Origin: CBDBBY01 sp965203795
GTDB taxonomy: Bacteria > Pseudomonadota > Alphaproteobacteria > Rhodobacterales > Rhodobacteraceae
Direction: 5' to 3'
Assembly (NCBI GenBank): GCA_965203795.1
Contig: OZ241915.1
Span: forward strand, 1,178,001 to 1,242,000
Length of the DNA stretch: 64,000 nucleotides
Part shown: piece after piece, positions 1 through 9,240 of the stretch
Layout of the letters: each line of letters starts with the position of its first letter
How positions within the stretch are numbered: position 1 is the stretch's first letter
Position numbers and translations under genes: made by a program
Notes under the pieces: model-generated
Told to the model about the DNA's origin: nothing
Seen by the model: the letters and a program-made list of their open reading frames with translations, nothing else
Database searches by the model: none

Positions 1-634
1 TCTCGTCGGGACCTTTGACGGAACGGGCCTTTTCCGTGACCTCTTCGCCTTCTTTCACTTCGAAGCCGCGGCGTTCGAGCGCCTTGAGTCCGTGGGCCAT
101 GATCTTGTCGACGGCGAGTCTGCGGTTTTCCCCGGCGCGGGCGCGCATCACCTCGTCCACATCGGCCGCGAAGCTCTCCGCCGCCTTGTGGGAATTGTCT
201 CCCATGCTGAAATAGAACATGGACGCGCCGGATCGGCATTCCGCGACCAGCGGATTGTGCTCCGACAGGAACATGGAATTGCCGTAGTCCCAGATCACCA
301 TATGCCCGTCGGCGCAAACCAGCACCGCCCGAAACGGGTTGTGCGTGTTCCACAGCTGCATGTTGGTGGAATCGGTTGCGTAGCGGATGTTCAGCGGGTC
401 GAACACGAGCAGCCCGCCGTAGTCGCGCTCGACAAGGCGGTCCACCAGCCTCCGGAGGCGGAATTCCCTCATCGACGGCAGGTTCGGCAGCTCGAGCCCG
501 GCGGCATCCCACTCATTGAAGGCAAGAAGGGTGGGGCCGATCTCCATGCGGTCGCTGTCGTTCGGCGTTCCATCGCCGAGGCTGGTGCCTCGGGTCGGAT
601 CGATTTTCCTTACTGCTCTCCGAAAGGTGTCCAT
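1..634 (-). CDS. dddP: DddP-like M24-family protein (DMSP lyase candidate), N-terminal part
   Basis: The reverse strand from the ATG at 634 gives about 211 residues with no stop and runs off the left edge. Two blocks are diagnostic: RKIDPTRGTSLGDGTPND near residue 9 and RYATDSTNMQLWNTHNPFR near residue 83, followed by LVCADGHMVIWDY and a segment ending EEVTEKARSVKGPDE. From memory these match the N-terminal domain of DddP, a metallopeptidase-fold (M24) enzyme that cleaves dimethylsulfoniopropionate to DMS and acrylate. The metal-binding residues lie in the C-terminal half, outside the window, so lyase activity cannot be judged. The gene is divergent from the urease operon; the 202 bp between the two starts probably holds both promoters. 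The alternative is an ordinary Xaa-Pro peptidase or creatinase paralogue. Confidence 0.7.
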   Translation of the reverse strand, partial: MDTFRRAVRKIDPTRGTSLGDGTPNDSDRMEIGPTLLAFNEWDAAGLELPNLPSMREFRLRRLVDRLVERDYGGLLVFDPLNIRYATDSTNMQLWNTHNPFRAVLVCADGHMVIWDYGNSMFLSEHNPLVAECRSGASMFYFSMGDNSHKAAESFAADVDEVMRARAGENRRLAVDKIMAHGLKALERRGFEVKEGEEVTEKARSVKGPDE

Positions 635-836
635 GGCGCCGCTCCCGATTCGCTGGCGTCAAGGTAAGTGGAACTCTTGCCCCGAATGGAATAAATCCGC
701 CTGCAATTGTCGTTTTCAGGCAGCGGGCCAGTCATCTCCCGGAGAGACAGAACGCGGCCTTGCGCGCTTCGCGATCCCGCCGGAAATCCCGGCGGCCCTC
801 GCCGCGTTCCGAGCCGAGCCGGACAAGGCTGGAAAT

Positions 837-1688
837 TTGGCTGAAACCTGCGCAATCGACAGCCCGACGGACGCCGCGCTGCAGCGCTGCCGCGGCGCCG
901 CCCGGCTGACGCTCGTCAGAAGGCGGGATTCCACGGCGGTCGGCGAACGGTTCGCCTCGGCGCCGCTGCGCTGGCTGGTTCCGCGTTCGAACGGCGCTCC
1001 GATAGAGATCGTGATCGCCAACGTGTCCGGCGGCGTCGCCGGAGGCGACCGGCTCGACGTCGAAGTCGAAGCGGGTCCGGAAACCGACGCGACGCTGACA
1101 ACGCAAGCGGCGGAAAAGGTCTACAGGGCATTGGACACGCCGGCGCGGATCACGACGCGTCTGCGGGTGGGCGAGGGCGCGAGGCTCGAATGGCTTCCGC
1201 ACGAAACGATCCTGTTCGACGGCGCGCGGCTCGACCGCAGCATGGAAATTGAGGTTTCGGACGGGGCTTCGGGATTGTTTCTCGAGTCACTGGTGCTCGG
1301 ACGCACGGCTTCCGGCGAGACTTTCGAACATGGCAGCGTCGTCGAACGGTGGTCGGTGAACGATTCTTCGGTTCCGCTTTGGCGCGATTGCCTTCTCGTT
1401 TCAGATGGCGAGGAGTTCCGAAGCCCGGCCGGGCTTTCGTGTCACCGGGCTCTTGCCACGCTGGTGTACGCCGGACCCGACGCGCAGGCGCAGATTGACT
1501 CCGTGCGGGCCGTTGCTTATCGATCCGTCGCGCTCGCAGGCGCGTCGTTCGTCAGGGGATTGCTTGTCGTTCGCGTGCTGGCAGCGGACCCGGCAAGCCT
1601 CCGGAACTGCGTATCGGAGCTCGCCAGCGCCATTCGTTCGGGAATGCCCGGACGCGGCCGCGCGATGCCGAGAGTGTGGAGTTGGTGA
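837..1688 (+). CDS. ureD: Urease accessory protein UreD
   Basis: UreD (UreH) is a scaffold in the UreD-UreF-UreG complex that loads nickel into the urease apoenzyme. The open frame extends upstream to 516, but family similarity begins near CRGAARLTLVRRRD. I chose the TTG at 837, which gives 283 residues, the usual UreD size; no strong Shine-Dalgarno decides the start. Family blocks visible are NVSGGVAGGDRLDVEVE (about residue 62), TTQAAEKVYRA and EWLPHETILFDGARLDR. First gene of the urease operon; ureA follows after 16 bp. The upstream extension overlaps the divergent DddP-like gene and is unlikely to be translated. Confidence 0.88.
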   Translation: MAETCAIDSPTDAALQRCRGAARLTLVRRRDSTAVGERFASAPLRWLVPRSNGAPIEIVIANVSGGVAGGDRLDVEVEAGPETDATLTTQAAEKVYRALDTPARITTRLRVGEGARLEWLPHETILFDGARLDRSMEIEVSDGASGLFLESLVLGRTASGETFEHGSVVERWSVNDSSVPLWRDCLLVSDGEEFRSPAGLSCHRALATLVYAGPDAQAQIDSVRAVAYRSVALAGASFVRGLLVVRVLAADPASLRNCVSELASAIRSGMPGRGRAMPRVWSW

Positions 1689-1704
1689 TAGGAGCCGGAG
1701 CGCA

Positions 1705-2007
1705 ATGCGACTTACGCCGCGCGAGAAGGACAAGCTGATGATCGCCACGGCGGCTATGGTCGCCCGCAGGCGGCTTGATCGCGGCGTAAAGCTGAACCAC
1801 CCGGAGGCGGTCGCTCTGATCTCGGATTTCGTTGTTGAAGGTGCCCGCGACGGGCGCGGCGTCGCCGAGCTGATGGAGGCGGGCGCCCATGTCCTCACGG
1901 TCGGCCAGGTCATGCCGGGCGTCGCCGAAATGATCCACGATGTACAGGTCGAGGCGACGTTCCCGGACGGCGTCAAGCTTGTCACCGTGCACAATCCCAT
2001 CCGCTGA
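1705..2007 (+). CDS. ureA: Urease subunit gamma
   Basis: Smallest structural subunit of the nickel enzyme urease (urea to ammonia and carbamate), cytoplasmic. The 100-residue product from ATG 1705 matches the family length exactly; it begins MRLTPREKDKLMIATAAMVA and contains LNHPEAVALISDFVVEGARD and GVAEMIHDVQVEATFPDGVK. A purine-rich GGAGCCGGAG lies just upstream. The same frame is open further upstream inside ureD, but those codons are a shadow of ureD. ureB follows after 15 bp, so the subunits are co-transcribed. Confidence 0.96.
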   Translation: MRLTPREKDKLMIATAAMVARRRLDRGVKLNHPEAVALISDFVVEGARDGRGVAELMEAGAHVLTVGQVMPGVAEMIHDVQVEATFPDGVKLVTVHNPIR

Positions 2008-2022
2008 CGCGAGGGCTGCGGC

Positions 2023-2340
2023 ATGATTCCCGGCGAGGTGATTGTGGCGGACGGCGAAATCGAGCTGAACGCAGGCAAAGCGGCGGTCGAGCTGGAAGTC
2101 GCCAACAAGGGCGACCGGCCCATCCAAGTGGGCAGCCACTTCCACTTCGCGGAAACGAATTCCGCGCTCGAATTCGACCGCGCCGCGGCGCGCGGGATGC
2201 AGCTGGACATACCTTCGGGGACCGCGGCCCGATTTGAGCCGGGGCAGACGAGGAAGGTGGCGCTTGTCCCGTACGCCGGCCGCCGCAAGGCGTTCGGGTT
2301 CAGGGGTGATGTGATGGGTTCGCTGGACGGGAATTCCTGA
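2023..2340 (+). CDS. ureB: Urease subunit beta
   Basis: Second structural subunit, 105 residues, the usual length. It starts MIPGEVIVADGEIELNAGK and carries the block NKGDRPIQVGSHFHFAETN near residue 31, then a C-terminal RKAFGFRGDVMGSLDG. It encloses the alpha subunit in the (alpha-beta-gamma) trimer. Its TGA is separated by one base from the ureC ATG, so translation is probably coupled. Confidence 0.96.
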   Translation: MIPGEVIVADGEIELNAGKAAVELEVANKGDRPIQVGSHFHFAETNSALEFDRAAARGMQLDIPSGTAARFEPGQTRKVALVPYAGRRKAFGFRGDVMGSLDGNS

Positions 2341-2341
2341 A

Positions 2342-4038
2342 ATGGCGGCTCGGATCCCGCGCAGCGGCTACGCCGACATGTTCGGCCCCACAACCGGCGA
2401 CAAGGTGCGGTTGGCTGACACCGAGCTGTTCATTGAGGTTGAGCGGGACTTCACGACCTACGGCGACGAAGTGAAGTTCGGGGGCGGCAAGACCATCCGT
2501 GACGGGATGGGGCAGTCCCAGATTTCGCGGGCCGACGGCGCGGCGGACACCGTCGTCACGAACGCGCTGGTTCTCGACCACTGGGGCGTGGTCAAGTGCG
2601 ATATTGGCATACGCGACGGCCGGATTGCGAAGCTCGGCAAGGCCGGCAATCCCGACATCCAGGACGGCGTGGACATCGTGATCGGCCCGGCCACGGAAAT
2701 CGTCGCGGGCGAAGGGAAGATCGTGACCGCCGGCGGGGTGGACTGCCACATTCACTTCATTTGCCCGCAGCAGATCGACGAGGCGCTAGCCGCCGGATTC
2801 ACCACCATGCTCGGCGGTGGGACCGGGCCTGCGACCGGCACGAACGCCACGACGTGCACGCCGGGCGCGTGGCACATCGGCAGAATGATCGAAGCTGCTG
2901 ATGCTTGGCCGATGAACCTAGGCTTCGCGGGCAAAGGCAACTCAAGCAGCGAGGAGCCGCTCGACGAGCAGGTGCGCGCCGGGGCGTGCGCGCTGAAGCT
3001 CCACGAGGATTGGGGAACGACGCCTGCCGCGATCAACGCATGCCTGCGCGTGGCCGACCGTCTAGACATCCAAGTGATGATCCACACCGACACGCTCAAT
3101 GAATCCGGATTCGTCGAGGACACGATCGCCGCCATCGGGGGGCGGGTAATTCACGCCTTCCATACCGAAGGCGCCGGCGGCGGGCACGCTCCGGACATTA
3201 TCAAGGTCTGCGGACTCGGCATGTGCTGCCGTCGTCCACGAATCCGACCCGCCCGTACACCGTCAACACGGTGGACGAGCATCTCGACATGCTGATGGTC
3301 TGCCACCATCTCGACCAGCGCATTCCGGAGGATGTCGCGTTCGCCGAAAGCCGGATCCGGAAGGAGACCATCGCTGCCGAGGACATCCTGCACGACTTGG
3401 GCGCCCTGTCGATAATCGCGTCCGACAGCCAGGCGATGGGGCGGGTAGGCGAGGTCGCGATCAGGACCTGGCAGACGGCCGACAAGATGAAGCGGCAGTT
3501 CGGCAGCCTTGAGTCGGAATCCGGCGCCAACGACAATCTGCGAGCGCGCCGCTACATCGCGAAATACACGATCAATCCCGCGATCGCCCACGGCCTGTCC
3601 GAGCATGTCGGCTCGGTCGAGGCGGGCAAGCTCGCCGACCTGGTCGTATGGAGCCCGGCCTTCTTCGGGGTGAAGCCGGACCTTGTCATCAAGGGCGGGT
3701 CGATCGCGGCGGCGGTCATGGGGGATCCTAACGCGTCGATTCCCACGCCGCAGCCTGAGCACTACCGTCCGATGTTCGGCAGCTTCGGGCGGGCGCCTGT
3801 CGGCAACTCCGTGACCTTCGTCAGCGAAGCCGGCCTTTCCGCCGATCTCAACACCGGCAAGCGGCTCGTGGCCGTCAGCGGAACGCGCAGCATTTCCAAA
3901 TCCTCGATGCTGCTGAACGGCGCCACGCCGGAGATTGAGGTCGATCCGGAGACGTATGAAGTGAGGGCGGACGGCGAGCTGCTCACGTGCGAGCCGGCGG
4001 ACGTGCTGCCCATGGCGCAGCGCTACTTCCTCTTCTAG
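2342..4038 (+). pseudogene. ureC: Urease subunit alpha, frame broken by a 1-nt deletion
   Basis: Catalytic nickel subunit. The first frame (from ATG 2342) runs through the alpha-subunit sequence to IIKVCGL near 3220. It then leaves the family sequence, while the remainder (VLPSSTNPTRPYTVNTVDEH onward) continues in another frame to 4038. Restoring one base between about 3208 and 3225, for example a lost C in CTCCGG, gives a 565-residue protein, the usual size. All nickel ligands and active-site residues are present: His136/His138, the carbamylated Lys219 in LKLHEDWG, His221, the MIHTDTLNESG and AFHTEGAGGGH histidines, MVCHHLD and the SDSQAMGR aspartate. So the gene looks either freshly broken or mis-sequenced. 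As written, the product lacks its C-terminal half and would be inactive. Confidence 0.93.
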
Positions 4039-4042
4039 CGGG

Positions 4043-4486
4043 TTGCGGCGCGCGGTCGAACACCGCCCGGCGGGGAATTGGCCGACGGACGAGGCCGTCG
4101 ACCGCGTGCGGCTCGACTTCGAGGACCGGGGCCGCCGCCGGATCCGATTCGCGACCGAGGGCGGCGCGGAGGTTCTTCTGGACCTGAAGCGGCCGCATCC
4201 GATGGCCGGGGGCGACGGGCTGAGGTGCGACGACGGTTCCTGGATCGCCGTGGAGGACAAGCCGGAGCCGCTTTCCGCGATCATCCCGCCCGACCGGATG
4301 GTGCTCGTGCGGATCGCCTGGCATCTCGGCAACCGCCACGCGCCCGCCGAGCTTGCTGAAGGGCGCGTGCTCATTCGTCCCGACCATGTGCTGGAGGACA
4401 TGGCGCGCGGCTTCGGCTGCCGCGTGGAAAGCGTTGTCGAGCCATTCAGGGCGGAAGGCGGCGCTTACTCGGAGCACGGGCACTGA
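4043..4486 (+). CDS. ureE: Urease accessory protein UreE (nickel donor)
   Basis: UreE is the dimeric metallochaperone that brings Ni2+ to the UreDFG complex. The frame gives about 147 residues from a TTG at 4043, four bases after the ureC stop. Recognisable stretches are RRRIRFATEGGAEVLLDL, then RMVLVRIAWHLGNRHAPAEL and VLIRPDHVLEDMARGFGC, typical of the UreE C-terminal metal-binding domain. The tail is short (GAYSEHGH) with only a few histidines, unlike the long poly-His tails of some homologues. ureF starts 3 bp after the stop. Confidence 0.88.
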   Translation: MRRAVEHRPAGNWPTDEAVDRVRLDFEDRGRRRIRFATEGGAEVLLDLKRPHPMAGGDGLRCDDGSWIAVEDKPEPLSAIIPPDRMVLVRIAWHLGNRHAPAELAEGRVLIRPDHVLEDMARGFGCRVESVVEPFRAEGGAYSEHGH

Positions 4487-4488
4487 CC

Positions 4489-5133
4489 GTGGATCTGCGG
4501 CTCCAAACTTGGTTCTCGCCATCGTTCCCGACGGGCGCGTTCGCCTACAGCCACGGCCTCGAATCCGCGGTCGAGCTCGGCGCAGTCACCTGCGCCGACG
4601 AGTTGCGCAGCTGGACCGAAGCCGTTCTTCGTTCGGGCACGGGGCGGACGGACAGCTATTTCTTCCGCAGGGCGCACGGCGTCGGCGCGGTCGAGGCTGC
4701 CAAGCTTTCCTCGGAAGCCCGCGCTTGGACGCCCACCGCAGAGCTCGAGGCCGAAAGCGGGATGCAGGGGCAGGCGTTCCTCGACGCCGCGCGTGCGGGC
4801 TGGCCGCACCCGGAGCTCGACCGGTTCGCGGAGGCCGTCGACGGCAAGCCGGCGATACCGGTCGCCGCAGGCTTCGCGTGCGGCGCGCACGGCCTGAAGC
4901 TTGCGGACGCCTTGCCGTTCTACTTGCAGGCCCTCGCCGGATCGATCATTTCGGCGGGGCAGAGGGCCGTTCCCGTCGGCCAGCGGGACGCGCTCCGGAT
5001 CGCTGCGCATCTGGAGCCCGTCGTGTCGCTTGTCGCGGCCCGCATCGACCGGGAGCCCGTGTCCTCGACCCCGGCTGCGGAAGTCTACTCGATGCTCCAC
5101 GAAACCCAGCATTCAAGGATATTCAGGTCATGA
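4489..5133 (+). CDS. ureF: Urease accessory protein UreF
   Basis: UreF bridges UreD and the GTPase UreG during nickel insertion. The 214-residue product starts at GTG 4489 (MDLRLQTWFSPSFPTGAFAY), with the family block FPTGAFAYSHGLE at residue 14 and a C-terminal YSMLHETQHSRIFRS. An internal GHLxLG-type segment is not obvious, but length and both ends match. The stop overlaps the ureG start as ATGA (5130-5133), so translation is coupled. Confidence 0.92.
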   Translation: MDLRLQTWFSPSFPTGAFAYSHGLESAVELGAVTCADELRSWTEAVLRSGTGRTDSYFFRRAHGVGAVEAAKLSSEARAWTPTAELEAESGMQGQAFLDAARAGWPHPELDRFAEAVDGKPAIPVAAGFACGAHGLKLADALPFYLQALAGSIISAGQRAVPVGQRDALRIAAHLEPVVSLVAARIDREPVSSTPAAEVYSMLHETQHSRIFRS

Positions 5134-5744
5134 GCGGATCGCCGCACGGGCCGCTGCGCGTCGGAATCGGGGGGCCGGTCGGCTCCGGAAAGACCGCGCT
5201 CGCGGAAATGCTTTGCAAGGCTATGCGGGATCGGCACGACATGTTCGTGATCACGAACGACATCTACACCCGCGAAGACCAGATGATTCTCACCCGCACG
5301 GGTGCGCTTCCGGCGGACAGGATCGACGGGGTGGAGACCGGGGGCTGCCCGCACACCGCGATTCGCGAGGACGCCTCCATCAACCTTGCCGCCATCGCCG
5401 ACATGTCGAGCCGTTTTCCCGAGGCCGACCTCTGCCTCATCGAGTCCGGCGGGGACAATCTGGCGGCCACGTTCAGCCCGGAGCTCGCTGACATCACGGT
5501 CTACGTCATCGATGTCGCGGCCGGGGAAAAGATCCCGCGCAAGGGCGGGCCTGGAATCACGCGCTCCGATCTGCTGGTCATCAACAAGATCGACCTTGCG
5601 GAGCATGTCGGCGCGGATTTGGAGGTCATGAGGAAGGACGCGGAGCGCATGCGCGCGGGGCGGCCGTTCGTGTTCACGAACCTGAAAGCCGGGAAGGGCG
5701 TCGGCACAGTGGTGGAATTCATCAGGGAGGCGGGCGGCCTGTAG
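5130..5744 (+). CDS. ureG: Urease accessory GTPase UreG
   Basis: SIMIBI-class GTPase whose hydrolysis drives nickel transfer into urease. From the ATG at 5130 it is 204 residues, the usual length. Visible motifs are the P-loop GGPVGSGKTAL (about residue 14), the nickel-site motif ETGGCPHTAIREDAS (Cys-Pro-His), LIESGGDNL, and the G4-type NKIDLA. Last gene of the cluster; no ureJ, urea transporter or nickel transporter follows in the window. Confidence 0.96.
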   Translation: MSGSPHGPLRVGIGGPVGSGKTALAEMLCKAMRDRHDMFVITNDIYTREDQMILTRTGALPADRIDGVETGGCPHTAIREDASINLAAIADMSSRFPEADLCLIESGGDNLAATFSPELADITVYVIDVAAGEKIPRKGGPGITRSDLLVINKIDLAEHVGADLEVMRKDAERMRAGRPFVFTNLKAGKGVGTVVEFIREAGGL

Positions 5745-5912
5745 CGCCGACGGCGCTGGCCGCGGGTCCGGCGAGCTCGAAGCGGCGCAGGCGGAGTTTT
5801 CCACCGAATTCGTTTCGCCTTGCCGCGTGCGGTCGGCATAGAATGGACTCGTGCAGGCTGGCGGTCCGGGCCGTCCTATGCGGCGGCCGACGGAACAGGC
5901 AGCGGGATCGGA

Positions 5913-7457
5913 ATGCAGCGAATCATCACCTCCCAGCAAATGCGGAACGCCGAGCAGGCGGCGATTCGGTCAGGCCGGGTCACCGAGGCCTGGCTGATGG
6001 ACCGGGCGGGGCGCGCCATCGCCGATGCCGTGCAATCGCGCTGGGGAGGCGCCGGACCGGCCGCGAACAAGGCGGTCGTGCTCTGCGGGCCGGGCAACAA
6101 CGGCGGCGACGGGTTTGTGACCGCCAGGATCCTGTTCGCTCGCGGCTGGAACGTGGAGGTTTGGGAACTAGCAGGCGGCGGCGAGCGGCAGGCCGCTGCC
6201 GCGGATGCCCGGGAGTCTTGGCTTGCCTCGGGAACGATCCGCCCGCTCGACGAATTCGAAGAGCGCGACGCGCCTGAAGGAACCGTCGCAGTCGATGCGC
6301 TCTTCGGAACCGGCCTTTCCCGTCCGGCCCCTCCCGTTGCTTGCCGCGCGCTGGCGGCCGGTCTTGGCGGAGGCCGTCTCGTCGCCGCGGACATCCTGTC
6401 TTGCGTCAGCGCCGATACGGGATGCGTGCTCGCAAGCGAGGGATTCGATTCGGAACCGGCCGCGCTTACGGTGACGTTCCAGTGGGCGAAGCACGGGCAT
6501 GTGCTGGGCAGCGGCGCCATTCTGTCAGGAGAGCTGCTGGCGGCGTCCATCGGTCTCGAACCGGAAACGCGCCAGCTCGAAGCGGACGGGCCGGTTCCGC
6601 TGCTATACGAACCATCTGCGGAACGGCTGCGCATCCTGGTCGGGAAGTCCGTGCTCCAGCACAAGTACGAGCACGGACATGTGATGGTTGTCTCCGGCGG
6701 ACCCGGGAAAGGCGGAGCCGCGCGCCTTGCGGCCCGCGGGGCGCTTCGCGTTGGAGCGGGGCTGGTCACCGTAGGAGCCCCGCCGACGGCGATGGCGGAG
6801 CATGCGGCGCATCTGAACGCGATCATGCTTGAAGAGATCGCGTCCGCTGCCAAAGCCGCAAGATATTCGCGGGACCGCCGGGTCACCGCGGCGTGCTTGG
6901 GACCGGGCATGGGCGTCGGCGATCGGACCAAGCGTATAGTCCGTTGCATGCTGGGCGCAGGGTTTCCGGTCGTTCTGGATGCGGATGCGCTGACGGCGTA
7001 CGAACGGGATCCGGAGCAGCTGTTCGGCATGCTCCGGCCGGACTGCGTGCTGACGCCGCATTTGGGCGAGTTCAGTCGGCTGTTTCCTGAGGAATTAGCA
7101 GGGATGGAGGGGCCGTCCGGGCGATCCAAGATCGATGCCGCGCGCGCCGCCGCGGAACGAAGCGGCGCCGTCGTGCTTCTCAAGGGCCACGACAGCGTGA
7201 TTGCCGATCCTGCCGGAGGCGCCCGGGTGGTTGCTTCCGCGGGCGGCCGGTCCGCGCCGTGGCTTGCGACGGCGGGTTCAGGCGATGTGCTCGCCGGCAT
7301 CGTCGCGGGATTGCTCGCCCGCGGCGCGGACCCGGCGGAGTCAGCGGCGTGCGGCGCCTGGCTTCATGCGGAGGCTGCGCGGAGGTTCGGGCCGGGTCTT
7401 GTGGCCGAGGATCTGCCCGAAGCGCTGCCGGGCGTGCTCAGGAGCTTCGGGGTGTGA
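5913..7457 (+). CDS. nnr: Bifunctional NAD(P)H-hydrate epimerase / ADP-dependent dehydratase
   Basis: Repairs hydrated NADH and NADPH: the N-terminal YjeF domain epimerises R- to S-NAD(P)HX, and the C-terminal ribokinase-fold domain dehydrates the S form. The chosen start, ATG 5913 (MQRIITSQQMRNAEQAAI), gives 514 residues, typical of the fusion. The N-domain (about 1-215) shows LCGPGNNGGDGFVTARIL and DALFGTGLSR. The C-domain (about 230-510) shows GPGMGVGDRTK, LDADALTAYE, LTPHLGEFSRLFP, LLKGHDSVIADP and the catalytic TAGSGDVLAGIVAGLLARG. The frame is open upstream to 5820, but that part lacks similarity. It stands alone after the urease operon. Confidence 0.94.
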   Translation: MQRIITSQQMRNAEQAAIRSGRVTEAWLMDRAGRAIADAVQSRWGGAGPAANKAVVLCGPGNNGGDGFVTARILFARGWNVEVWELAGGGERQAAAADARESWLASGTIRPLDEFEERDAPEGTVAVDALFGTGLSRPAPPVACRALAAGLGGGRLVAADILSCVSADTGCVLASEGFDSEPAALTVTFQWAKHGHVLGSGAILSGELLAASIGLEPETRQLEADGPVPLLYEPSAERLRILVGKSVLQHKYEHGHVMVVSGGPGKGGAARLAARGALRVGAGLVTVGAPPTAMAEHAAHLNAIMLEEIASAAKAARYSRDRRVTAACLGPGMGVGDRTKRIVRCMLGAGFPVVLDADALTAYERDPEQLFGMLRPDCVLTPHLGEFSRLFPEELAGMEGPSGRSKIDAARAAAERSGAVVLLKGHDSVIADPAGGARVVASAGGRSAPWLATAGSGDVLAGIVAGLLARGADPAESAACGAWLHAEAARRFGPGLVAEDLPEALPGVLRSFGV

Positions 7458-7574
7458 CATGTCCCGCGCTCGGCGCGAGATGCGGAAGGTTTGACGCTGG
7501 AATTGGCAATTTCCGTTTGATAGGGAGCCGCTCGGCATGGCAGTTCCCGGCGCAGACATTGCAGCCGTGTTGCC

Positions 7575-7659
7575 GCGGGTGTGGCGGAATCGGTAGACGC
7601 ACCAGATTTAGGATCTGGCGCCGCGAGGCGTGGGGGTTCAAATCCCTCCACCCGCACCA
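7575..7659 (+). tRNA. tRNA-Leu (anticodon UAG)
   Basis: 85 nt with CCA encoded. Acceptor arms GCGGGTG and CACCCGC pair fully. The D-arm region GGCGGAATCGGTAGACGC is typical of tRNA-Leu. The anticodon stem CCAGA/TCTGG encloses TTTAGGA, giving UAG. A long variable arm (class II) is followed by the T-arm GGGGTTCAAATCCCTCC. It lies between nnr and tig. Confidence 0.97.
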
Positions 7660-7683
7660 AGCGCCTTCAAGGGAGTTCACGGT

Positions 7684-9219
7684 TTGGAAGTAAAGGCGAC
7701 GCGCCGCGAAGGCCTTGAACGGGAATACGAGTTCGTCGTTCCCGGCAAGGAAATCCGGGAAAAGCAGGACGAAGCGCTTGAGGAGATCCGGTCGACGATT
7801 CAGCTGCGCGGCTTCAGGGCGGGCAAAGCCCCGATGTCCATCATCAAGAGACGTTTCGCGGACGCCGCGCTGCAGGATTCGATCAACGACCGCGTGAAGG
7901 CCGAGGTCGAGTCGATCCTGAAATCGAACGACGAGGCGCCATTCGGCAATCCCGAAGTCGACATTTCCGATCCTGAAGGCGACGAGGGCAATTACCGGGT
8001 GAAAGTCGCCTATGAGTGTGCGCCGGTGATTCCGGATATCGACTTCGGATCTCTGGTGGTCAAGAGGCCGGTTGTCAGCGTCGACGAGGGCGTGCTCGCG
8101 GAGGCGGTCGAGGCGAACGCGCTCGTTCACGCGCCGTTCGGCGAAGCGGAGGCAGACCGCGCGTCCCGGTCGGGGGACAAGGTTGTGGTCAGCGTTGTCG
8201 CTAGAGTCGACGGGCTGGAAGTTCCCGGAACGCAAGCCGACGAGCTGGAGTTCGTCGTCCGCGACGATGAAGACCACGAGCGCATAAAATTCATCGGCGT
8301 CAAGTACGGCTTCGATCCGTCTCTGGTTTCGCGGCAGGACGTCGACCATTTCAACATTCTCGGCGAGGCGCTCGGAATGAAGGCCGGCGATATCGCCGAA
8401 TTCGAATTCGACGTTCCGGATGACCCGCAGTTCAAGCATGCCGCGGGTCGGCGGGCCAGCGGCGAGTTCACGGTGCTGGAGGTTTGTCCCGCGCGGCGCT
8501 TGGAACCGGAGGCGTTCGCAGAGTATTTGGGAATCAGCGGCTTGGGGGTGCTCAAGGAGAGACTCGCCGAGAGGCTTGGCAACATCTACCAGCAGTACGC
8601 GCGCCAACTCATGATGTACGACATGAATTCCCAGATCGACCGGCAGATGGAATTCGAAGTGCCCCGCTCGATCGTGGATTTGGAGCTCGCGAACCTGCGG
8701 AACGAGAAAGCGGACAGGGACGAGGAACGGGAGTCTCCGCCCGGAAGCTTGGAAGGGGAGCCATCGCCCGGCGGCCCGGAAGCGGAATCCGGACCGGCGC
8801 CGGACGGCGCGGCCGAAGCCGGAGCGGGCGCAGGGAGCGACGCCGCCGACGAAGAGGAGGAGAAGCTGCGCGCGGTCGCGGCGCGGCGGTTGAGGCGGAC
8901 GCTGCTGTATTCCGATATCCAGCGCAAGCACGAACTCGCGGTGAGCGACGAAGAGGTCAGGCGATTCACGTTCCGGACGCTGGGCCTGAGCGAAGGATTC
9001 CTTGCCACCGAGCGGTTTCGCACGGACCGCGCGTACGCGGACCAGTTCCGCTACCGGGCGACTGTCGAAAAGGTCAATGATTTCATGCTGCAGCTCGTCA
9101 CGATTGAAGACGAGACCTGCAGTTCGCAGGACTTGGCCGAGCGGTGGGACCGGCTGCGCAATATCGATGTGCTCGAAAGGTTCGGATACGCGGACGACGC
9201 GTCCGAATCCGACGGCTGA
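7684..9219 (+). CDS. tig: Trigger factor (ribosome-associated chaperone)
   Basis: Trigger factor binds the ribosome exit tunnel and folds nascent chains. The start is the TTG at 7684 (LEVKATRREGLEREYEFVVP), preceded by AAGGGAG with suitable spacing; the product is 511 residues, longer than the usual 430-490. The ribosome-binding signature GFRAGKAP is near residue 43. The FKBP-type prolyl isomerase domain spans about residues 155-270 (GDKVVVSVVARVDGLEV). The extra length is an acidic, Pro/Gly/Ala-rich insertion around residues 340-395 (ESPPGSLEGEPSPGGPEAES, then ADEEEEK) inside the C-terminal chaperone module. It directly precedes clpP-clpX, the common bacterial order. Confidence 0.94.
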   Translation: MEVKATRREGLEREYEFVVPGKEIREKQDEALEEIRSTIQLRGFRAGKAPMSIIKRRFADAALQDSINDRVKAEVESILKSNDEAPFGNPEVDISDPEGDEGNYRVKVAYECAPVIPDIDFGSLVVKRPVVSVDEGVLAEAVEANALVHAPFGEAEADRASRSGDKVVVSVVARVDGLEVPGTQADELEFVVRDDEDHERIKFIGVKYGFDPSLVSRQDVDHFNILGEALGMKAGDIAEFEFDVPDDPQFKHAAGRRASGEFTVLEVCPARRLEPEAFAEYLGISGLGVLKERLAERLGNIYQQYARQLMMYDMNSQIDRQMEFEVPRSIVDLELANLRNEKADRDEERESPPGSLEGEPSPGGPEAESGPAPDGAAEAGAGAGSDAADEEEEKLRAVAARRLRRTLLYSDIQRKHELAVSDEEVRRFTFRTLGLSEGFLATERFRTDRAYADQFRYRATVEKVNDFMLQLVTIEDETCSSQDLAERWDRLRNIDVLERFGYADDASESDG

Positions 9220-9240
9220 TCCGAAGGAGGCGGCGGGCGG

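Noticed and set aside
9093..9240. Possible separate small gene between tig and clpP
   Set aside because: It is the 3' end of tig; the gap to clpP is only 21 bp.
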